From an uncultured Atopobium sp. (GTDB taxonomy: Bacteria; Actinomycetota; Coriobacteriia; Coriobacteriales; Atopobiaceae): DNA of 64,000 bases. How positions within the stretch are numbered: position 1 is the stretch's first letter; each line of letters begins with the position of its first letter. The notes beneath the pieces were generated by a model. That model was given only the letters and a program-made list of their open reading frames with translations. It searched no databases and was not told where the DNA came from. This document shows, in pieces, positions 8,618 to 17,419 of the stretch. The stretch spans positions 1-64,000 of the forward strand of contig CAKAPG010000006.1 in the NCBI GenBank assembly GCA_916715765.1, read 5' to 3'. A program made the translations under genes and the position numbers.

Positions 8618-9181
8618 ATGAGCAAGGCTACAACAAAGATGGCCATCGCGTTTGCATTTAAAGAACTGCTGCTAGAGAAGCCGTTGAATAAGATTACGGT
8701 TAATGACATTGCCGAGAAGTGCGAGATGAACCGTCAGACGTTCTACTACCATTTTCACGATATTTTGGAGCTCACCGAATGGATTTGTGAAGAAGATGCA
8801 GAGCGAGCCCTCAAAGAAAACAAGACGTATGACACCTGGCAAGAGGGGTTTCTCGCCATCTTTAACATGATCAAAGAAGATAGAGCCTTTATCGTCAATA
8901 TCTATTACAACGTACCGCAGGACTATTTATACAAATATTTGTATAAGGTCACGTATCAACTTCTCTATGACGTACTTGAAGAAAAAGCTGAGGGAATGGT
9001 TGTTAGGGAAGAAGATAAGGCTTTTATCGCAAATTTTTACAAGTATAGTTTTGTGGGATTAGTGCTTGAGTGGATTGATGGGGGAATGACAGAAGATCCT
9101 AAAATCATTGTCGATAGGCTAAATTCTCTTATTCACGGGTCATTTAATCACGCACTGACCAATGCTAAAAGAAACAAATAG
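8618..9181 (+). CDS. TetR-family regulator (DhaS-like)
   Basis: The 187-aa protein begins with a TetR helix-turn-helix: KMAIAFAFKELLLEKP, then ITVNDIAEKCEMNRQTFYYHF (residues about 28-48). A helical ligand domain of the AcrR-C / DhaS type follows. The ATG at 8618 is chosen for CAGGAG seven bases upstream; the reading frame extends further but without a ribosome site. It is divergent from a methyltransferase and directly upstream of oleate hydratase, although a terminator separates the latter. TetR genes next to oleate hydratase are common in other fatty-acid-stressed bacteria, so fatty acid sensing is a reasonable guess, not shown. Confidence 0.82.
   Translation: MSKATTKMAIAFAFKELLLEKPLNKITVNDIAEKCEMNRQTFYYHFHDILELTEWICEEDAERALKENKTYDTWQEGFLAIFNMIKEDRAFIVNIYYNVPQDYLYKYLYKVTYQLLYDVLEEKAEGMVVREEDKAFIANFYKYSFVGLVLEWIDGGMTEDPKIIVDRLNSLIHGSFNHALTNAKRNK
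8845..8859 (-). repeat. Dispersed motif copy, extended form
   Basis: Reads ATGGCGAGAAACCCC on the minus strand, inside the TetR gene and antisense to it. Here the sense strand encodes Gly-Phe-Leu-Ala, a different frame from the Gly-Glu-Lys seen in other copies. Confidence 0.75.
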
Positions 9182-9224
9182 CAATACGACAAAATATCCG
9201 TTCTGTCGTGAAATGCAACAATCT

Positions 9225-9262
9225 GAGTGGACTGTCACTTTATAGGACAGTCCACTCTTTTT
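9225..9262 (+). terminator. Terminator of the TetR gene
   Basis: A 12-bp perfect stem (GAGTGGACTGTC at 9225-9236 with 9246-9257) is followed by five T. Confidence 0.93.
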
Positions 9263-9362
9263 GTGCATTTTCTTTAGCAGTTTATAAGTTTATAGTGAAC
9301 GCAAGGTAAGGGTAGCTTACTAATTTTCGCAGGTATTGATGCGGAAAGCTAAGGAGGAAGTT

Positions 9363-11156
9363 ATGTACTACTCTGCTGGAACGTATGAATCGTTCGCTAA
9401 ACCAGAAAAGCCCAAAGATGCCGATAGAAAATCAGCATATATCATCGGAACAGGTCTTGCAGGTCTAGCAGCTGCGTTTTATCTTGTACGCGATGGCCAG
9501 GTTAAAGGTTCAAGAATTCACCTACTAGAAAAACTTGAACTTGCAGGCGGAAGTTGTGATGGCCGCAAAGACGTAAGCAAGGGTTTCTATATGCGTGGTG
9601 GTCGCGAGATGGACAACCACTTTGAGTGCATGTGGGATATGTTCAGAGACGTTCCATCCATTGAAACACCTGGCGTCTCGGTACTTGATGAGTATTATTG
9701 GCTCAACAAGCACGACCCCAATTATTCACTGTGCAGAGCTTCTGAGAAGTGCGGTAAAGATGCTCACACAGACAAAAAGTTCAAGCTTGATAGAGAGTCA
9801 TCACTTGCGCTCGCTAAGCTCTTTATGACTCCCGAGAAAGACCTTGAGGATAAAAAGATTAGCGACGTACTTCCTGATTCTTTCTGGAATACTAACTTCT
9901 GGCTTTATTGGCAGACCATGTTTGCGTTCCAAAGGTGGTCTTCTGCTCTTGAGATGAAGCGCTATCTTTGCAGATTCTGTCACCATATTGACGGTCTGCC
10001 TGACTTTACTGCGCTGCGTTTTACCAAGTACAACCAGTACGAGAGCATGATTTTGCCACTGGTTAGGTATCTTGAGAATCACGGTGTAAGCGTTGACTAC
10101 GGTATGGACGTCAAGAACGTTATCATCAACGATACCAATGGTAAAAAGGTTGCCACTCAGATTGTTTACGAGAAGAACGGCTCACAGCAAACCATTGACC
10201 TTACTGAAGACGATTTGGTCTTTATCACCAATGGCTGCTGCACCGATACCTCTTGCTATGGTGATCAGAACACGGCTCCTGACATTAGCAACGTTAGAAA
10301 TGGCGTGGGAGAGTCCTGGGATCTGTGGAAGAACATTGCAGCTCAGGCCAAGCACGGCGAGTATGGCAATCCCGATAATTTCTGCAGCGACTTTGAGGCA
10401 ACCAACTGGATGAGCGCTACTATCCAGACAAAAGACGAAGAGATTATCAAGAAGATTATTGGCGTCTGCAAGAGAGATCCAAGAGAAGGTAAGGTCACTA
10501 CTGGCGGTATTGTAACCGTCAAGGATAGTACCGATAACTGGTATCTCTCGTGGACCATCAACCGTCAGCCACAGTTCAGAGCACAGGACAAGGACACCGT
10601 ACTTATCTGGGTCTATGCACTGAGCACCAACAAGCCTGGTAACTTTGTAAAGAAGGCTATGCGTAACTGCACCGGCGAAGAAGTGTGCCAGGAGTGGCTC
10701 TATCACATTGGCGTTCCAACCAAGAAGATTGAGGACTGGGCAAAGAATCGCTGCAACACCACTACATGCTTCATGCCTTATATCAACGCATTCTTCCAGC
10801 CAAGAAAGGCTGAGGACAGGCCTCTGGTTGTCCCTGAGGGTTCTGTTAACTTTGCCTTTATTGGACAGTTTGCCGAGACTCCTCGTGACACTATCTTTAC
10901 TACGGAGTACTCAATCCGCACTGGTATGGAGTCTGTCTACACGTTGATGGATGTTGATAGAGGCGTACCAGAGGTTTGGGGTTCTCAGTACGACATCAGA
11001 GAGCTTCTAAGGGCAACCTACTATGCTCTGGACAAGAAAACGCTTGATAAGGCGCCACTTTCCTTCAAAGAGAAGATGCTTTTGAAGGTAGCTCTCAAGG
11101 CCGTCAAGGGCACTGATATTGAGCTACTGCTCAGGAACACCGGACTGATCAAGTAG
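9363..11156 (+). CDS. ohyA: Oleate hydratase (MCRA family)
   Basis: This FAD enzyme adds water to the cis-9 double bond of oleate and similar unsaturated fatty acids to give 10-hydroxy acids, a detoxification route in gut and oral bacteria. The FAD fold IIGTGLAGLAAAFYLV lies near residue 25, and the conserved MRGGREMDNHFECMWD block carries the family's active-site Glu near residue 80. The length of 597 aa fits the family (about 570-650). I start at ATG 9363, which has AAGGAGGA four bases upstream; earlier TTG/ATG codons at 9336 and 9339 lack a ribosome site. A TetR gene precedes it. Confidence 0.95.
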   Translation: MYYSAGTYESFAKPEKPKDADRKSAYIIGTGLAGLAAAFYLVRDGQVKGSRIHLLEKLELAGGSCDGRKDVSKGFYMRGGREMDNHFECMWDMFRDVPSIETPGVSVLDEYYWLNKHDPNYSLCRASEKCGKDAHTDKKFKLDRESSLALAKLFMTPEKDLEDKKISDVLPDSFWNTNFWLYWQTMFAFQRWSSALEMKRYLCRFCHHIDGLPDFTALRFTKYNQYESMILPLVRYLENHGVSVDYGMDVKNVIINDTNGKKVATQIVYEKNGSQQTIDLTEDDLVFITNGCCTDTSCYGDQNTAPDISNVRNGVGESWDLWKNIAAQAKHGEYGNPDNFCSDFEATNWMSATIQTKDEEIIKKIIGVCKRDPREGKVTTGGIVTVKDSTDNWYLSWTINRQPQFRAQDKDTVLIWVYALSTNKPGNFVKKAMRNCTGEEVCQEWLYHIGVPTKKIEDWAKNRCNTTTCFMPYINAFFQPRKAEDRPLVVPEGSVNFAFIGQFAETPRDTIFTTEYSIRTGMESVYTLMDVDRGVPEVWGSQYDIRELLRATYYALDKKTLDKAPLSFKEKMLLKVALKAVKGTDIELLLRNTGLIK

Positions 11157-11195
11157 GGGCGCGGAGAAACCCGCAGAGTCAAAATCTGAATCGTA

Positions 11196-11236
11196 AAAAA
11201 GTGGCTGCATTTGACGTGTCATCTGCAGCCACTTTT
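11196..11236 (+). terminator. Terminator of ohyA
   Basis: An 11-bp stem AAGTGGCTGCA / TGCAGCCACTT (11199-11209, 11224-11234) ends in TTTT and is preceded by an A-run, so it could work in both directions. Confidence 0.88.
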
Positions 11237-11360
11237 AGTTAAAAATGCATGTGGCACAAACAGCGAGAAAACAAATTATAATTTGTAGCGACAAGAAAAA
11301 TGTAATGGTTCTACATGCGACTTAAATCAAAATACAACACTATTTTGAGGAGATTATAAG

Positions 11361-12125
11361 ATGAATGACTACTTAAAATTAAATCAAGATAGATGGAATA
11401 AGGTAAACAATGACTATACCGAACCACTAACGCATGAAGAATTAGAAGAAGCTAGAAACAGTCCAATTTCTGTTGCATTAACGGTCGGGAAAAAAGTTCC
11501 AACAGAATGGTTTGAAAAGGCCAACGGAAAAAAGATATTAGGCTTAGCTTGCGGTGGCGGACAACAGGGTCCCGTTTTTGCTGCTAAAGGCTATGACGTA
11601 ACCATAATGGATTTTTCTTCATCACAATTACAAAAAGACGAGATGGTTGCTAAAAGAGAAGGCTTAATGATCAATACCGTTCAAGCCGATATGACAAAGC
11701 CTTTTCCATTCAAAGACGAAACTTTCGATATTATTTTTAATCCAGTTTCGAATGTATACATTGAAGACTTAGAAAACATGTATAAAGAAGCTGCTCGCGT
11801 ATTAAAAAAGGGCGGCCTGTTAATGGTCGGCTTCATGAACCCTTGGACGTACATGTATGACGCTGACGTTGTATGGGACCAGCCCGATGAGGAATTACTT
11901 TTAAAGTATTCAATTCCTTTTAATTCAAGAGAGCTTGAAGAGCAGGGCAAAATAACCATAGATCCAGCGTATGGATATGAATTTAGTCATACCTTAGAAA
12001 CTCAGATTAGAGGCCAACTCAAAAATGGTCTTGCGATGATTGACTTTTATGAGTCGTGTGACAAAAGAAATCGATTATCACAGTATGGAAATGACTATAT
12101 TGCCACGCTCTGCATCAAGCTCTAA
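11361..12125 (+). CDS. Class I SAM-dependent methyltransferase, probably acquired
   Basis: A Rossmann methyltransferase of 254 aa: motif I KILGLACGGGQQGPVFAAKG near residue 60, VTIMDFSSSQL, QADMTKPFPF and ARVLKKGGLLMVGF. Distantly UbiE-like, substrate unknown. The ATG at 11361 follows GAGGAG. The gene is AT-rich, with codons such as TTA, AAA and ATA frequent, unlike ohyA upstream and the phosphatase downstream, and it resembles Firmicute-type methyltransferases. It ends two bases before the stop of a convergent HAD gene with no obvious terminator between. Confidence 0.82.
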   Translation: MNDYLKLNQDRWNKVNNDYTEPLTHEELEEARNSPISVALTVGKKVPTEWFEKANGKKILGLACGGGQQGPVFAAKGYDVTIMDFSSSQLQKDEMVAKREGLMINTVQADMTKPFPFKDETFDIIFNPVSNVYIEDLENMYKEAARVLKKGGLLMVGFMNPWTYMYDADVVWDQPDEELLLKYSIPFNSRELEEQGKITIDPAYGYEFSHTLETQIRGQLKNGLAMIDFYESCDKRNRLSQYGNDYIATLCIKL

Positions 12126-12127
12126 TT

Positions 12128-13018
12128 TTATAGAGTTCTCTTCAGGACAGCCTGGACAACCTCAGAATCAAAGTCTCCCTGAGCCTCTGTAAGCGCCTCT
12201 AAGAGCTGAGCTACGCCTTCCTCATACACGCTAGGCAGCAGATACTTCGAGACAGCCTTAGCCTCGTCAGTGCCGTTTACCATGCAGCATGAGTGATGAG
12301 CAATCTTAAGAAGATCCAGATCGTTTTCGGAATCGCCGCACACAATAACTTCTTCTGGCTTAAGACCTATAGTCTCAATGAGCTTCTCAAATCCCTGCGC
12401 TTTATTCCAGCCACGATAATTGATGTCAAACCAACCAATATAGGGAGAAACCAACTCAACCTCTGGAACTGCTCTGGTAACAGCCTCATAGATTTCTTGC
12501 GCGCGCTTTTCATCTTGGGGTAAGAGAAGACCTCCCGCATACATAGGGATATCTTTTGGAACGGACTGCGGACCAAGCCCTGGCACAAAAGTGTTAAACG
12601 AGGCTGCAAGATGATCTACTACCTCTTGAGTGGTATCAACTATTTTCCAACAAGAGGTAAATGACGTATCTAAAGGCTGCTCAAGCGGACCTTCTTGATA
12701 ATACGTAAGCAAACAATCATCCATTGGAGAAATAACCTCGTAGATCTTCTCCATCATCTCGTAGGTAAATTGTTTGGTGAAAATGAGCTTGCCATTAAAG
12801 TAGAGAATCTTTCCACTAGAAAACACGCCAGTGTCTGTCAGGGAAACGTCAGACTTTAGATAAGAAAGTGCATCATATACAGGTCTTCCGGTAGAAAGTC
12901 CAAACGCAATACCTGCGGCTTTAAGATTATTAATTGCCTGATGAGTTCTTTCTGAAATAGCTGGAGTGTCAGCGGGTTTTAACGTTTGGTCCATATCGGA
13001 AAGAACAAGCTTAATCAT
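12128..13018 (-). CDS. HAD-superfamily Cof-type phosphatase
   Basis: A cytoplasmic haloacid-dehalogenase phosphatase, 296 aa. Motif I is LVLSDMDQTL with nucleophile and acid Asp8/Asp10 of the mature frame; motif II is GLSTGRPV; motif IV is VIVCGDSENDLDLL. The large cap between motifs II and III is of the Cof/YidA type, which usually acts on sugar phosphates, flavin mononucleotide or pyridoxal phosphate; the substrate cannot be told. The ATG at 13018 is chosen for GGGAG upstream and because the Asp motif then starts at the usual position. Confidence 0.88.
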   Translation of the reverse strand: MIKLVLSDMDQTLKPADTPAISERTHQAINNLKAAGIAFGLSTGRPVYDALSYLKSDVSLTDTGVFSSGKILYFNGKLIFTKQFTYEMMEKIYEVISPMDDCLLTYYQEGPLEQPLDTSFTSCWKIVDTTQEVVDHLAASFNTFVPGLGPQSVPKDIPMYAGGLLLPQDEKRAQEIYEAVTRAVPEVELVSPYIGWFDINYRGWNKAQGFEKLIETIGLKPEEVIVCGDSENDLDLLKIAHHSCCMVNGTDEAKAVSKYLLPSVYEEGVAQLLEALTEAQGDFDSEVVQAVLKRTL

Positions 13019-13145
13019 CAGGGCTCCCAAGATGCGTGTGCTAAATGAGTGTTTTGTTAATTCTACCAGCAAGAGTAGAGAAACGCGTAAAAATTGCCGT
13101 TATTATTACGTTGTTAACTTAAAACTATGAGATTAGTAGAGGTCC

Positions 13146-14543
13146 ATGAATATTTACGACCACTTTGCTCACGAGGATGAATATCCAGAGCTCAACATAG
13201 AGGCAATGTCTGAGAGACTTGCAAAGGCGCTGTCTTTTAAGACGGTATATACCGATGCGGAGACAACCGATTGGTCTCAGTTTGACGCTCTTCAACAGCA
13301 CATTGTTGATAGCTTCCCGTATGTTATGACCGCAGCCTCTAACGTTGAAGTGATTGGTCACTCGCTCCTCATTGAGATTCCAGGATCTAACCCTAAGCTT
13401 CCTGCATTGATGCTTATTGCTCACCAAGATGTTGTTCCTGTTGTTCCTGGTACAGAAGACGCATGGACGCACGATCCCTTTGGTGGAGATGTCGATGACA
13501 CGTACATTTGGGGACGTGGCGCGCTTGATATCAAAGACATGCTCATGGGCGAGCTTGAGGCACTTGAGTATCTGCTTTCACAGGGTTTCTCGCCAAGGCG
13601 CTCTATCTACCTGGCATTTGGCGAGGACGAAGAGGTCTTGAGCCACGGCGCCACTAGGCTTGCAGAGGTCATGGGCTCGCGAGAAATGCGTGCAGCTTGC
13701 CTCCTGGACGAGGGCACCACTACGTTTTTTGATGGCAGCGCCTACGGTGCGCCCGAGGCTACCGTGGCCGACATCTGCATCTCGCAAAAGGGCTTCTTGA
13801 ACGTTAAGCTTACTGCGGCTGGTCACGGCGGACATTCATCTAATCCGTTTGGTGGAACTTCGCTTGAGCATTTGAGCTGCGCACTTGCCGCTCTTTCTGA
13901 GGCTAAACCTCAACCTGAGCTTAATGACATTGTTAAAGAAACCTTCAAGGTTCTTGCACCAGAAATCACCGAGGAGCCTTTTGCTTCGTTGGTACATGAC
14001 GTAGATACCAATGCAGAAAAGATTGCTCTTGCTGCAGCTCAGATCAAAGAGCTTTATCCGTTTGTAACCACCACGTACGCTTTCAACATGCTTGAGGGTT
14101 CAAGTAGTGCGGCTAACGTTATGCCTGGTAATGTCAGCGCAACCATCAACATAAGACTGCTTCCTGGTGTGAGTGTTGAAAAAACCGTTGAACACATTAC
14201 ACAGGTGGTAGCTCAGGTTGACCCTTGCATTGAGGTTGAAGCTTTGCATTCCACTCCTGCGGGAAGAATTGATTCTCCAGCTGGTGCTGGCTATCAAGAG
14301 CTCAAGGCCATTATGGAACACTATCATCCAGGCGTTACCTTTGTCCCGTCATTTGTGTGCGGCGGAACCGATTCTGTCCGATACGAAGGAATTTGCGATT
14401 CCATTCTGCGTATTTGTCCGTTTAGGCCAACACCAGAAGATGAGGCAAATGGTGTCCATGGCATTGATGAGCGTATCGAGAAACGCGTCTATGCTCAGGG
14501 CGTTCGTGTTCTTATTTCCTTTGTTAAACAAATGTGCCAATAA
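13146..14543 (+). CDS. M20-family metallopeptidase
   Basis: A zinc-dependent amidohydrolase of the M20/M25/M40 group (dipeptidase, ArgE, DapE, carboxypeptidase S relatives), 465 aa. Metal-binding elements visible: LIAHQDVVPV near residue 97, WGRGALDIKD near 123, and AFGEDEEV near 160; the dimerisation domain starts at AAGHGGHSSNP. The layout resembles carboxypeptidase-S-like peptidases more than DapE. The ATG at 13146 follows AGAGG. It stands alone, divergent from the HAD gene. Confidence 0.88.
   Translation: MNIYDHFAHEDEYPELNIEAMSERLAKALSFKTVYTDAETTDWSQFDALQQHIVDSFPYVMTAASNVEVIGHSLLIEIPGSNPKLPALMLIAHQDVVPVVPGTEDAWTHDPFGGDVDDTYIWGRGALDIKDMLMGELEALEYLLSQGFSPRRSIYLAFGEDEEVLSHGATRLAEVMGSREMRAACLLDEGTTTFFDGSAYGAPEATVADICISQKGFLNVKLTAAGHGGHSSNPFGGTSLEHLSCALAALSEAKPQPELNDIVKETFKVLAPEITEEPFASLVHDVDTNAEKIALAAAQIKELYPFVTTTYAFNMLEGSSSAANVMPGNVSATINIRLLPGVSVEKTVEHITQVVAQVDPCIEVEALHSTPAGRIDSPAGAGYQELKAIMEHYHPGVTFVPSFVCGGTDSVRYEGICDSILRICPFRPTPEDEANGVHGIDERIEKRVYAQGVRVLISFVKQMCQ
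13582..13596 (-). repeat. Dispersed motif copy, extended form
   Basis: Reads TTGGCGAGAAACCC on the minus strand, inside the M20 gene. The sense strand encodes Gly-Phe-Ser-Pro here. Confidence 0.75.
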
Positions 14544-14609
14544 TTTGCTATTGCGCAACTTACGTTAAAATAGACACATGTTCTGTACTACAAAAAGGGG
14601 AGTGAAACG

Positions 14610-15341
14610 TTGCAAACTAGGCAGCAGCTAGCTAATCAAGTAGCATCCCAAATTAAAGAAGCAGCAGACGCCGATGCAGCAAAAGCGCAGGCAGAGGGAA
14701 CTATTACTGATCCAGTTGGTAGTTCCAACAATCCTTCTAACGCTATTTTTACTGTTGCAAACGTCATTACCTTTTGCAGATTAATCCTTACGATTATCTT
14801 TCTTGTGCTCTTCTCAACGGGTGGAAATCGTTGGGTTGCACTTGGCTGTTATGTAACCGCAGCTGTTACCGACTTTCTTGACGGTCAGGTTGCTCGTAGA
14901 ACGCAAACTGTCAGTTGGCTTGGCAAAATCATGGATCCTATCATGGACCGAGTACTTCTTATCACAGGCGTTCTTGGCCTCTTGATTATTGGTGAGCTTC
15001 CACTCTGGATTCCGCTGTTTGTTATCGGCCGTGACGTTTACCTTACTTTTGGTGCACTTGCTGTACGCAAATTCCGCAGGCGTCCTATTGATGTTGTCTT
15101 TGTAGGTAAAGCTGCAACTGCCTTTTTGATGACTGGTTTTAGCCTGCTTCTTCTGGGCATTCCAGTTGTATCCGGTCTGGGCCTAGTAAACGTCAATTGG
15201 CTTCCAGGTCTTAACTCTGAGAGCAGCGCACTGGGTATCTTCTTTGTGTATATAGGAATTGTTTTCTCGGCAATTACTGCAGTTGTTTATACTGGTGAAG
15301 CGGCTAAAATAGTTAAAGATAGTAAAAACACTCAAGCATAA
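14610..15341 (+). CDS. CDP-alcohol phosphatidyltransferase, PgsA-like paralogue
   Basis: An integral membrane enzyme that joins CDP-diacylglycerol to an alcohol. The full family motif is present: Asp88, Asp91-Gly92, Ala95-Arg96, Gly105, Asp109, Asp113. About 45 hydrophilic residues rich in Ala and Asp precede the first membrane helix, an unusual extension. The window has a second, more standard PgsA at 41958, so this one may make another lipid (cardiolipin or phosphatidylinositol type). The TTG start at 14610 is behind AGGGGAG. It heads a rightward run with dacA, gcvT-like, ridA, FHA and ftsR-like genes, and dacA starts 12 bp after its stop. Confidence 0.85.
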   Translation: MQTRQQLANQVASQIKEAADADAAKAQAEGTITDPVGSSNNPSNAIFTVANVITFCRLILTIIFLVLFSTGGNRWVALGCYVTAAVTDFLDGQVARRTQTVSWLGKIMDPIMDRVLLITGVLGLLIIGELPLWIPLFVIGRDVYLTFGALAVRKFRRRPIDVVFVGKAATAFLMTGFSLLLLGIPVVSGLGLVNVNWLPGLNSESSALGIFFVYIGIVFSAITAVVYTGEAAKIVKDSKNTQA

Positions 15342-15353
15342 GTTAGGTTGTTT

Positions 15354-16577
15354 ATGACTTTCCTTAAGCACAACCATGTTTCTTTGCGCCAGCTCTCTGA
15401 TAAGACGCTGGCTTTTCTTGTTAGCTTGCTGCTTGTTTTTGTTTTAGCTGCTCCTTTTGCTCCTGCAACTACGGTTTTGGCTGAAAATACCTCTTCTCAC
15501 AAGTCTTCTGTAACAGATGAGCCAAAACTTACTGAGGCAACTACCGCCATTGTTACTGATGCTCAAGGAAACGTTCTCTGGAGCAAAAATCCAGATCAAG
15601 AGCTTCCTATGGCATCCATTACCAAGGTTATGACGGCAATTGTTGCGCTTGATTCAGGTGTTAATCTTGATGAGCCCTGCAAGATCTCCGTTCCAGATCT
15701 TGAAGAAGGCTCTCAGGTTGCAGGTTTGACCTCGGACGATACTCCAACACTTAGACAGCTCATTATGATGATGCTGGTGTATTCAGCAAACGATGCGGCT
15801 TATAACATTGCCATCAACGTATCTGGCTCTCAGCAGGCCTTTGTTGATCAGATGAATAAGAAAGCCTCTGAAATTGGCATGACTCACACGCAATTTCAGA
15901 ATCCACATGGCCTCGATGCTGATGGTCACTATTCAACGGCTCGAGACCTTGCTCTGATGGGTCGCTATGCGCGCGAGCACTATCCACTCATCGCAAGCGC
16001 AGTGCACACCAGGTCATACACCACAACGGTGGGAGGGGAGCAGCGTACGTTCCACTCAACCGATGACCTTATGGACACCTACCGCGGTCTTCTCGGCATT
16101 AAAACAGGTGCAGAGGACTCTGGTACCGCCTTCTTAGGAGCTTCCATGCGCGGAAACATTACGCTGTATACCTGCGTACTTGGCTGCGAGACTACACAAG
16201 GTCGTTTTGACGATACAGCCATTCTGATGAACTGGGCTTATCGAAATTACAATCGCGTGAGTATTCAACGTGCTGATCAAATTGTTCAGATTCGCACGAG
16301 CGAGGACAACTTTTTGCTTTCTGCAGTAGTTAAACCATCAACTTCCACCACGTATATGGCTTGGCCTGGATCTAAAGACTTTACCTACCAGACGTCCATG
16401 CTTTCTCCTAACTATCCTGTAGCCAATAACCAGCTGATTTCTTCAACTGACTGGTCTCAAGATTCCGCGCAGGTAGGTACCACTATTACCCAGGCACATC
16501 TTACGCTGTGGACTATTCCGTCCTACAACCTCTTTGACCTGTATTCGGTTGCTCCGTATCTCTTTGGGAGAAACTAA
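15354..16577 (+). CDS. dacA: D-alanyl-D-alanine carboxypeptidase (PBP5-type, S11)
   Basis: An extracytoplasmic enzyme that trims the terminal D-Ala from peptidoglycan pentapeptides. A signal sequence (hydrophobic core about residues 18-38, ending near AEN) is followed by the penicilloyl-serine motifs Ser88-Ile-Thr-Lys91, Ser144-Ala-Asn146 and Lys250-Thr-Gly252. The length is 407 aa from ATG 15354, which has AGG six bases upstream; a TTG six bases earlier is less likely. No obvious C-terminal amphipathic anchor is seen. Its stop overlaps the start of the next gene by one base, so translation is coupled. Confidence 0.92.
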   Translation: MTFLKHNHVSLRQLSDKTLAFLVSLLLVFVLAAPFAPATTVLAENTSSHKSSVTDEPKLTEATTAIVTDAQGNVLWSKNPDQELPMASITKVMTAIVALDSGVNLDEPCKISVPDLEEGSQVAGLTSDDTPTLRQLIMMMLVYSANDAAYNIAINVSGSQQAFVDQMNKKASEIGMTHTQFQNPHGLDADGHYSTARDLALMGRYAREHYPLIASAVHTRSYTTTVGGEQRTFHSTDDLMDTYRGLLGIKTGAEDSGTAFLGASMRGNITLYTCVLGCETTQGRFDDTAILMNWAYRNYNRVSIQRADQIVQIRTSEDNFLLSAVVKPSTSTTYMAWPGSKDFTYQTSMLSPNYPVANNQLISSTDWSQDSAQVGTTITQAHLTLWTIPSYNLFDLYSVAPYLFGRN

Positions 16578-17419
16578 TGTCTGAGCAGAAACGCTCTATC
16601 CTTCATACCGAGCTTGAGTATCTTGGCGCACAATTTTCAACCTCAACTGAAGGCTTCAACTTAGCCCAATCTTTCTATGGCGAGAAACCCCTTGAGGAAG
16701 CTTTGAAAGATTGCGCTCTTATTGACCTGAGTGGTATCGGCTACACGCTGGTGAGTGGTACATCAGCTCAAAATTTTGTGGAAGCTGTCTTTGCAGGTAA
16801 ACAACTTGAGGTAGGAGAGACTTCATTTGAGTGTGCACTTACGGGAGACGGATCTCTGTCTTCCATCGGTCTTCTCGCGCGCTCTGGTCAAAACGAGTAC
16901 GTGGTACTTGATGCTTCTGAGCGCTCACTTGTCCTCGAAGAATGGCTTTCTATCATTGCTTCTGTCGAGCAAAATGGCGTAGCTCCTTATGCTGAGGTGT
17001 CGTTAGAAGATGCAACACCACTACTCACGCCACTTCTTCTTGCTGGTAAAAAGGCAAAAAAGGTGCTCATGGATTATCTGGGTGAACAACAACTCCCAGA
17101 AGACTCAAAACTATGTAACCTTATGCTTGACCAAACAATCCCTGCACTTATAGCCAATGTTTCAACCAAAAAAGTTCCTGCATACCTGGCTATGGTTCCA
17201 CCAGTACATACAGTAATTCTTTTTAGGAGTCTGCTCTCTTTTGAGATGGTTCATCCTCTTGGACATAAGCAGCTCATTGAAGGACTTACAACATATCTTC
17301 CATGGTTTTCAGAACTTGCAAGTAACACTAAAGTAGTATTAGCTAAAGATAAACTTGAAGGTTGGGGTTTGCTAAGAGCCTCTGCTGATTTCATTGGTGC
17401 AAGGGGAGATCTTCTATGA
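16577..17419 (+). CDS. GcvT-like (T-protein fold) protein, probably non-catalytic
   Basis: The N-terminal half follows the glycine-cleavage T-protein / YgfZ folate-binding pattern: HTELEYLGAQFS, then ALIDLSGIGYTLVSGTSAQNFV and a later EYVVLDASERSLVLEEWL. The catalytic GVVDD segment of true GcvT is replaced by GSLSSIG, and the YgfZ KGCYxGQE motif is missing. At 280 aa it is shorter than GcvT (about 360). No other glycine-cleavage gene is nearby. It overlaps dacA by one base and ridA by four (ATGA), so it is firmly in this operon. Function unknown; a folate-binding accessory role is possible. Confidence 0.6.
   Translation: MSEQKRSILHTELEYLGAQFSTSTEGFNLAQSFYGEKPLEEALKDCALIDLSGIGYTLVSGTSAQNFVEAVFAGKQLEVGETSFECALTGDGSLSSIGLLARSGQNEYVVLDASERSLVLEEWLSIIASVEQNGVAPYAEVSLEDATPLLTPLLLAGKKAKKVLMDYLGEQQLPEDSKLCNLMLDQTIPALIANVSTKKVPAYLAMVPPVHTVILFRSLLSFEMVHPLGHKQLIEGLTTYLPWFSELASNTKVVLAKDKLEGWGLLRASADFIGARGDLL
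16677..16691 (+). repeat. Dispersed motif copy, extended form
   Basis: ATGGCGAGAAACCCC within the GcvT-like gene, here read as Gly-Glu-Lys-Pro. It matches 14 of 15 positions of the copy at 3126. Confidence 0.75.
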
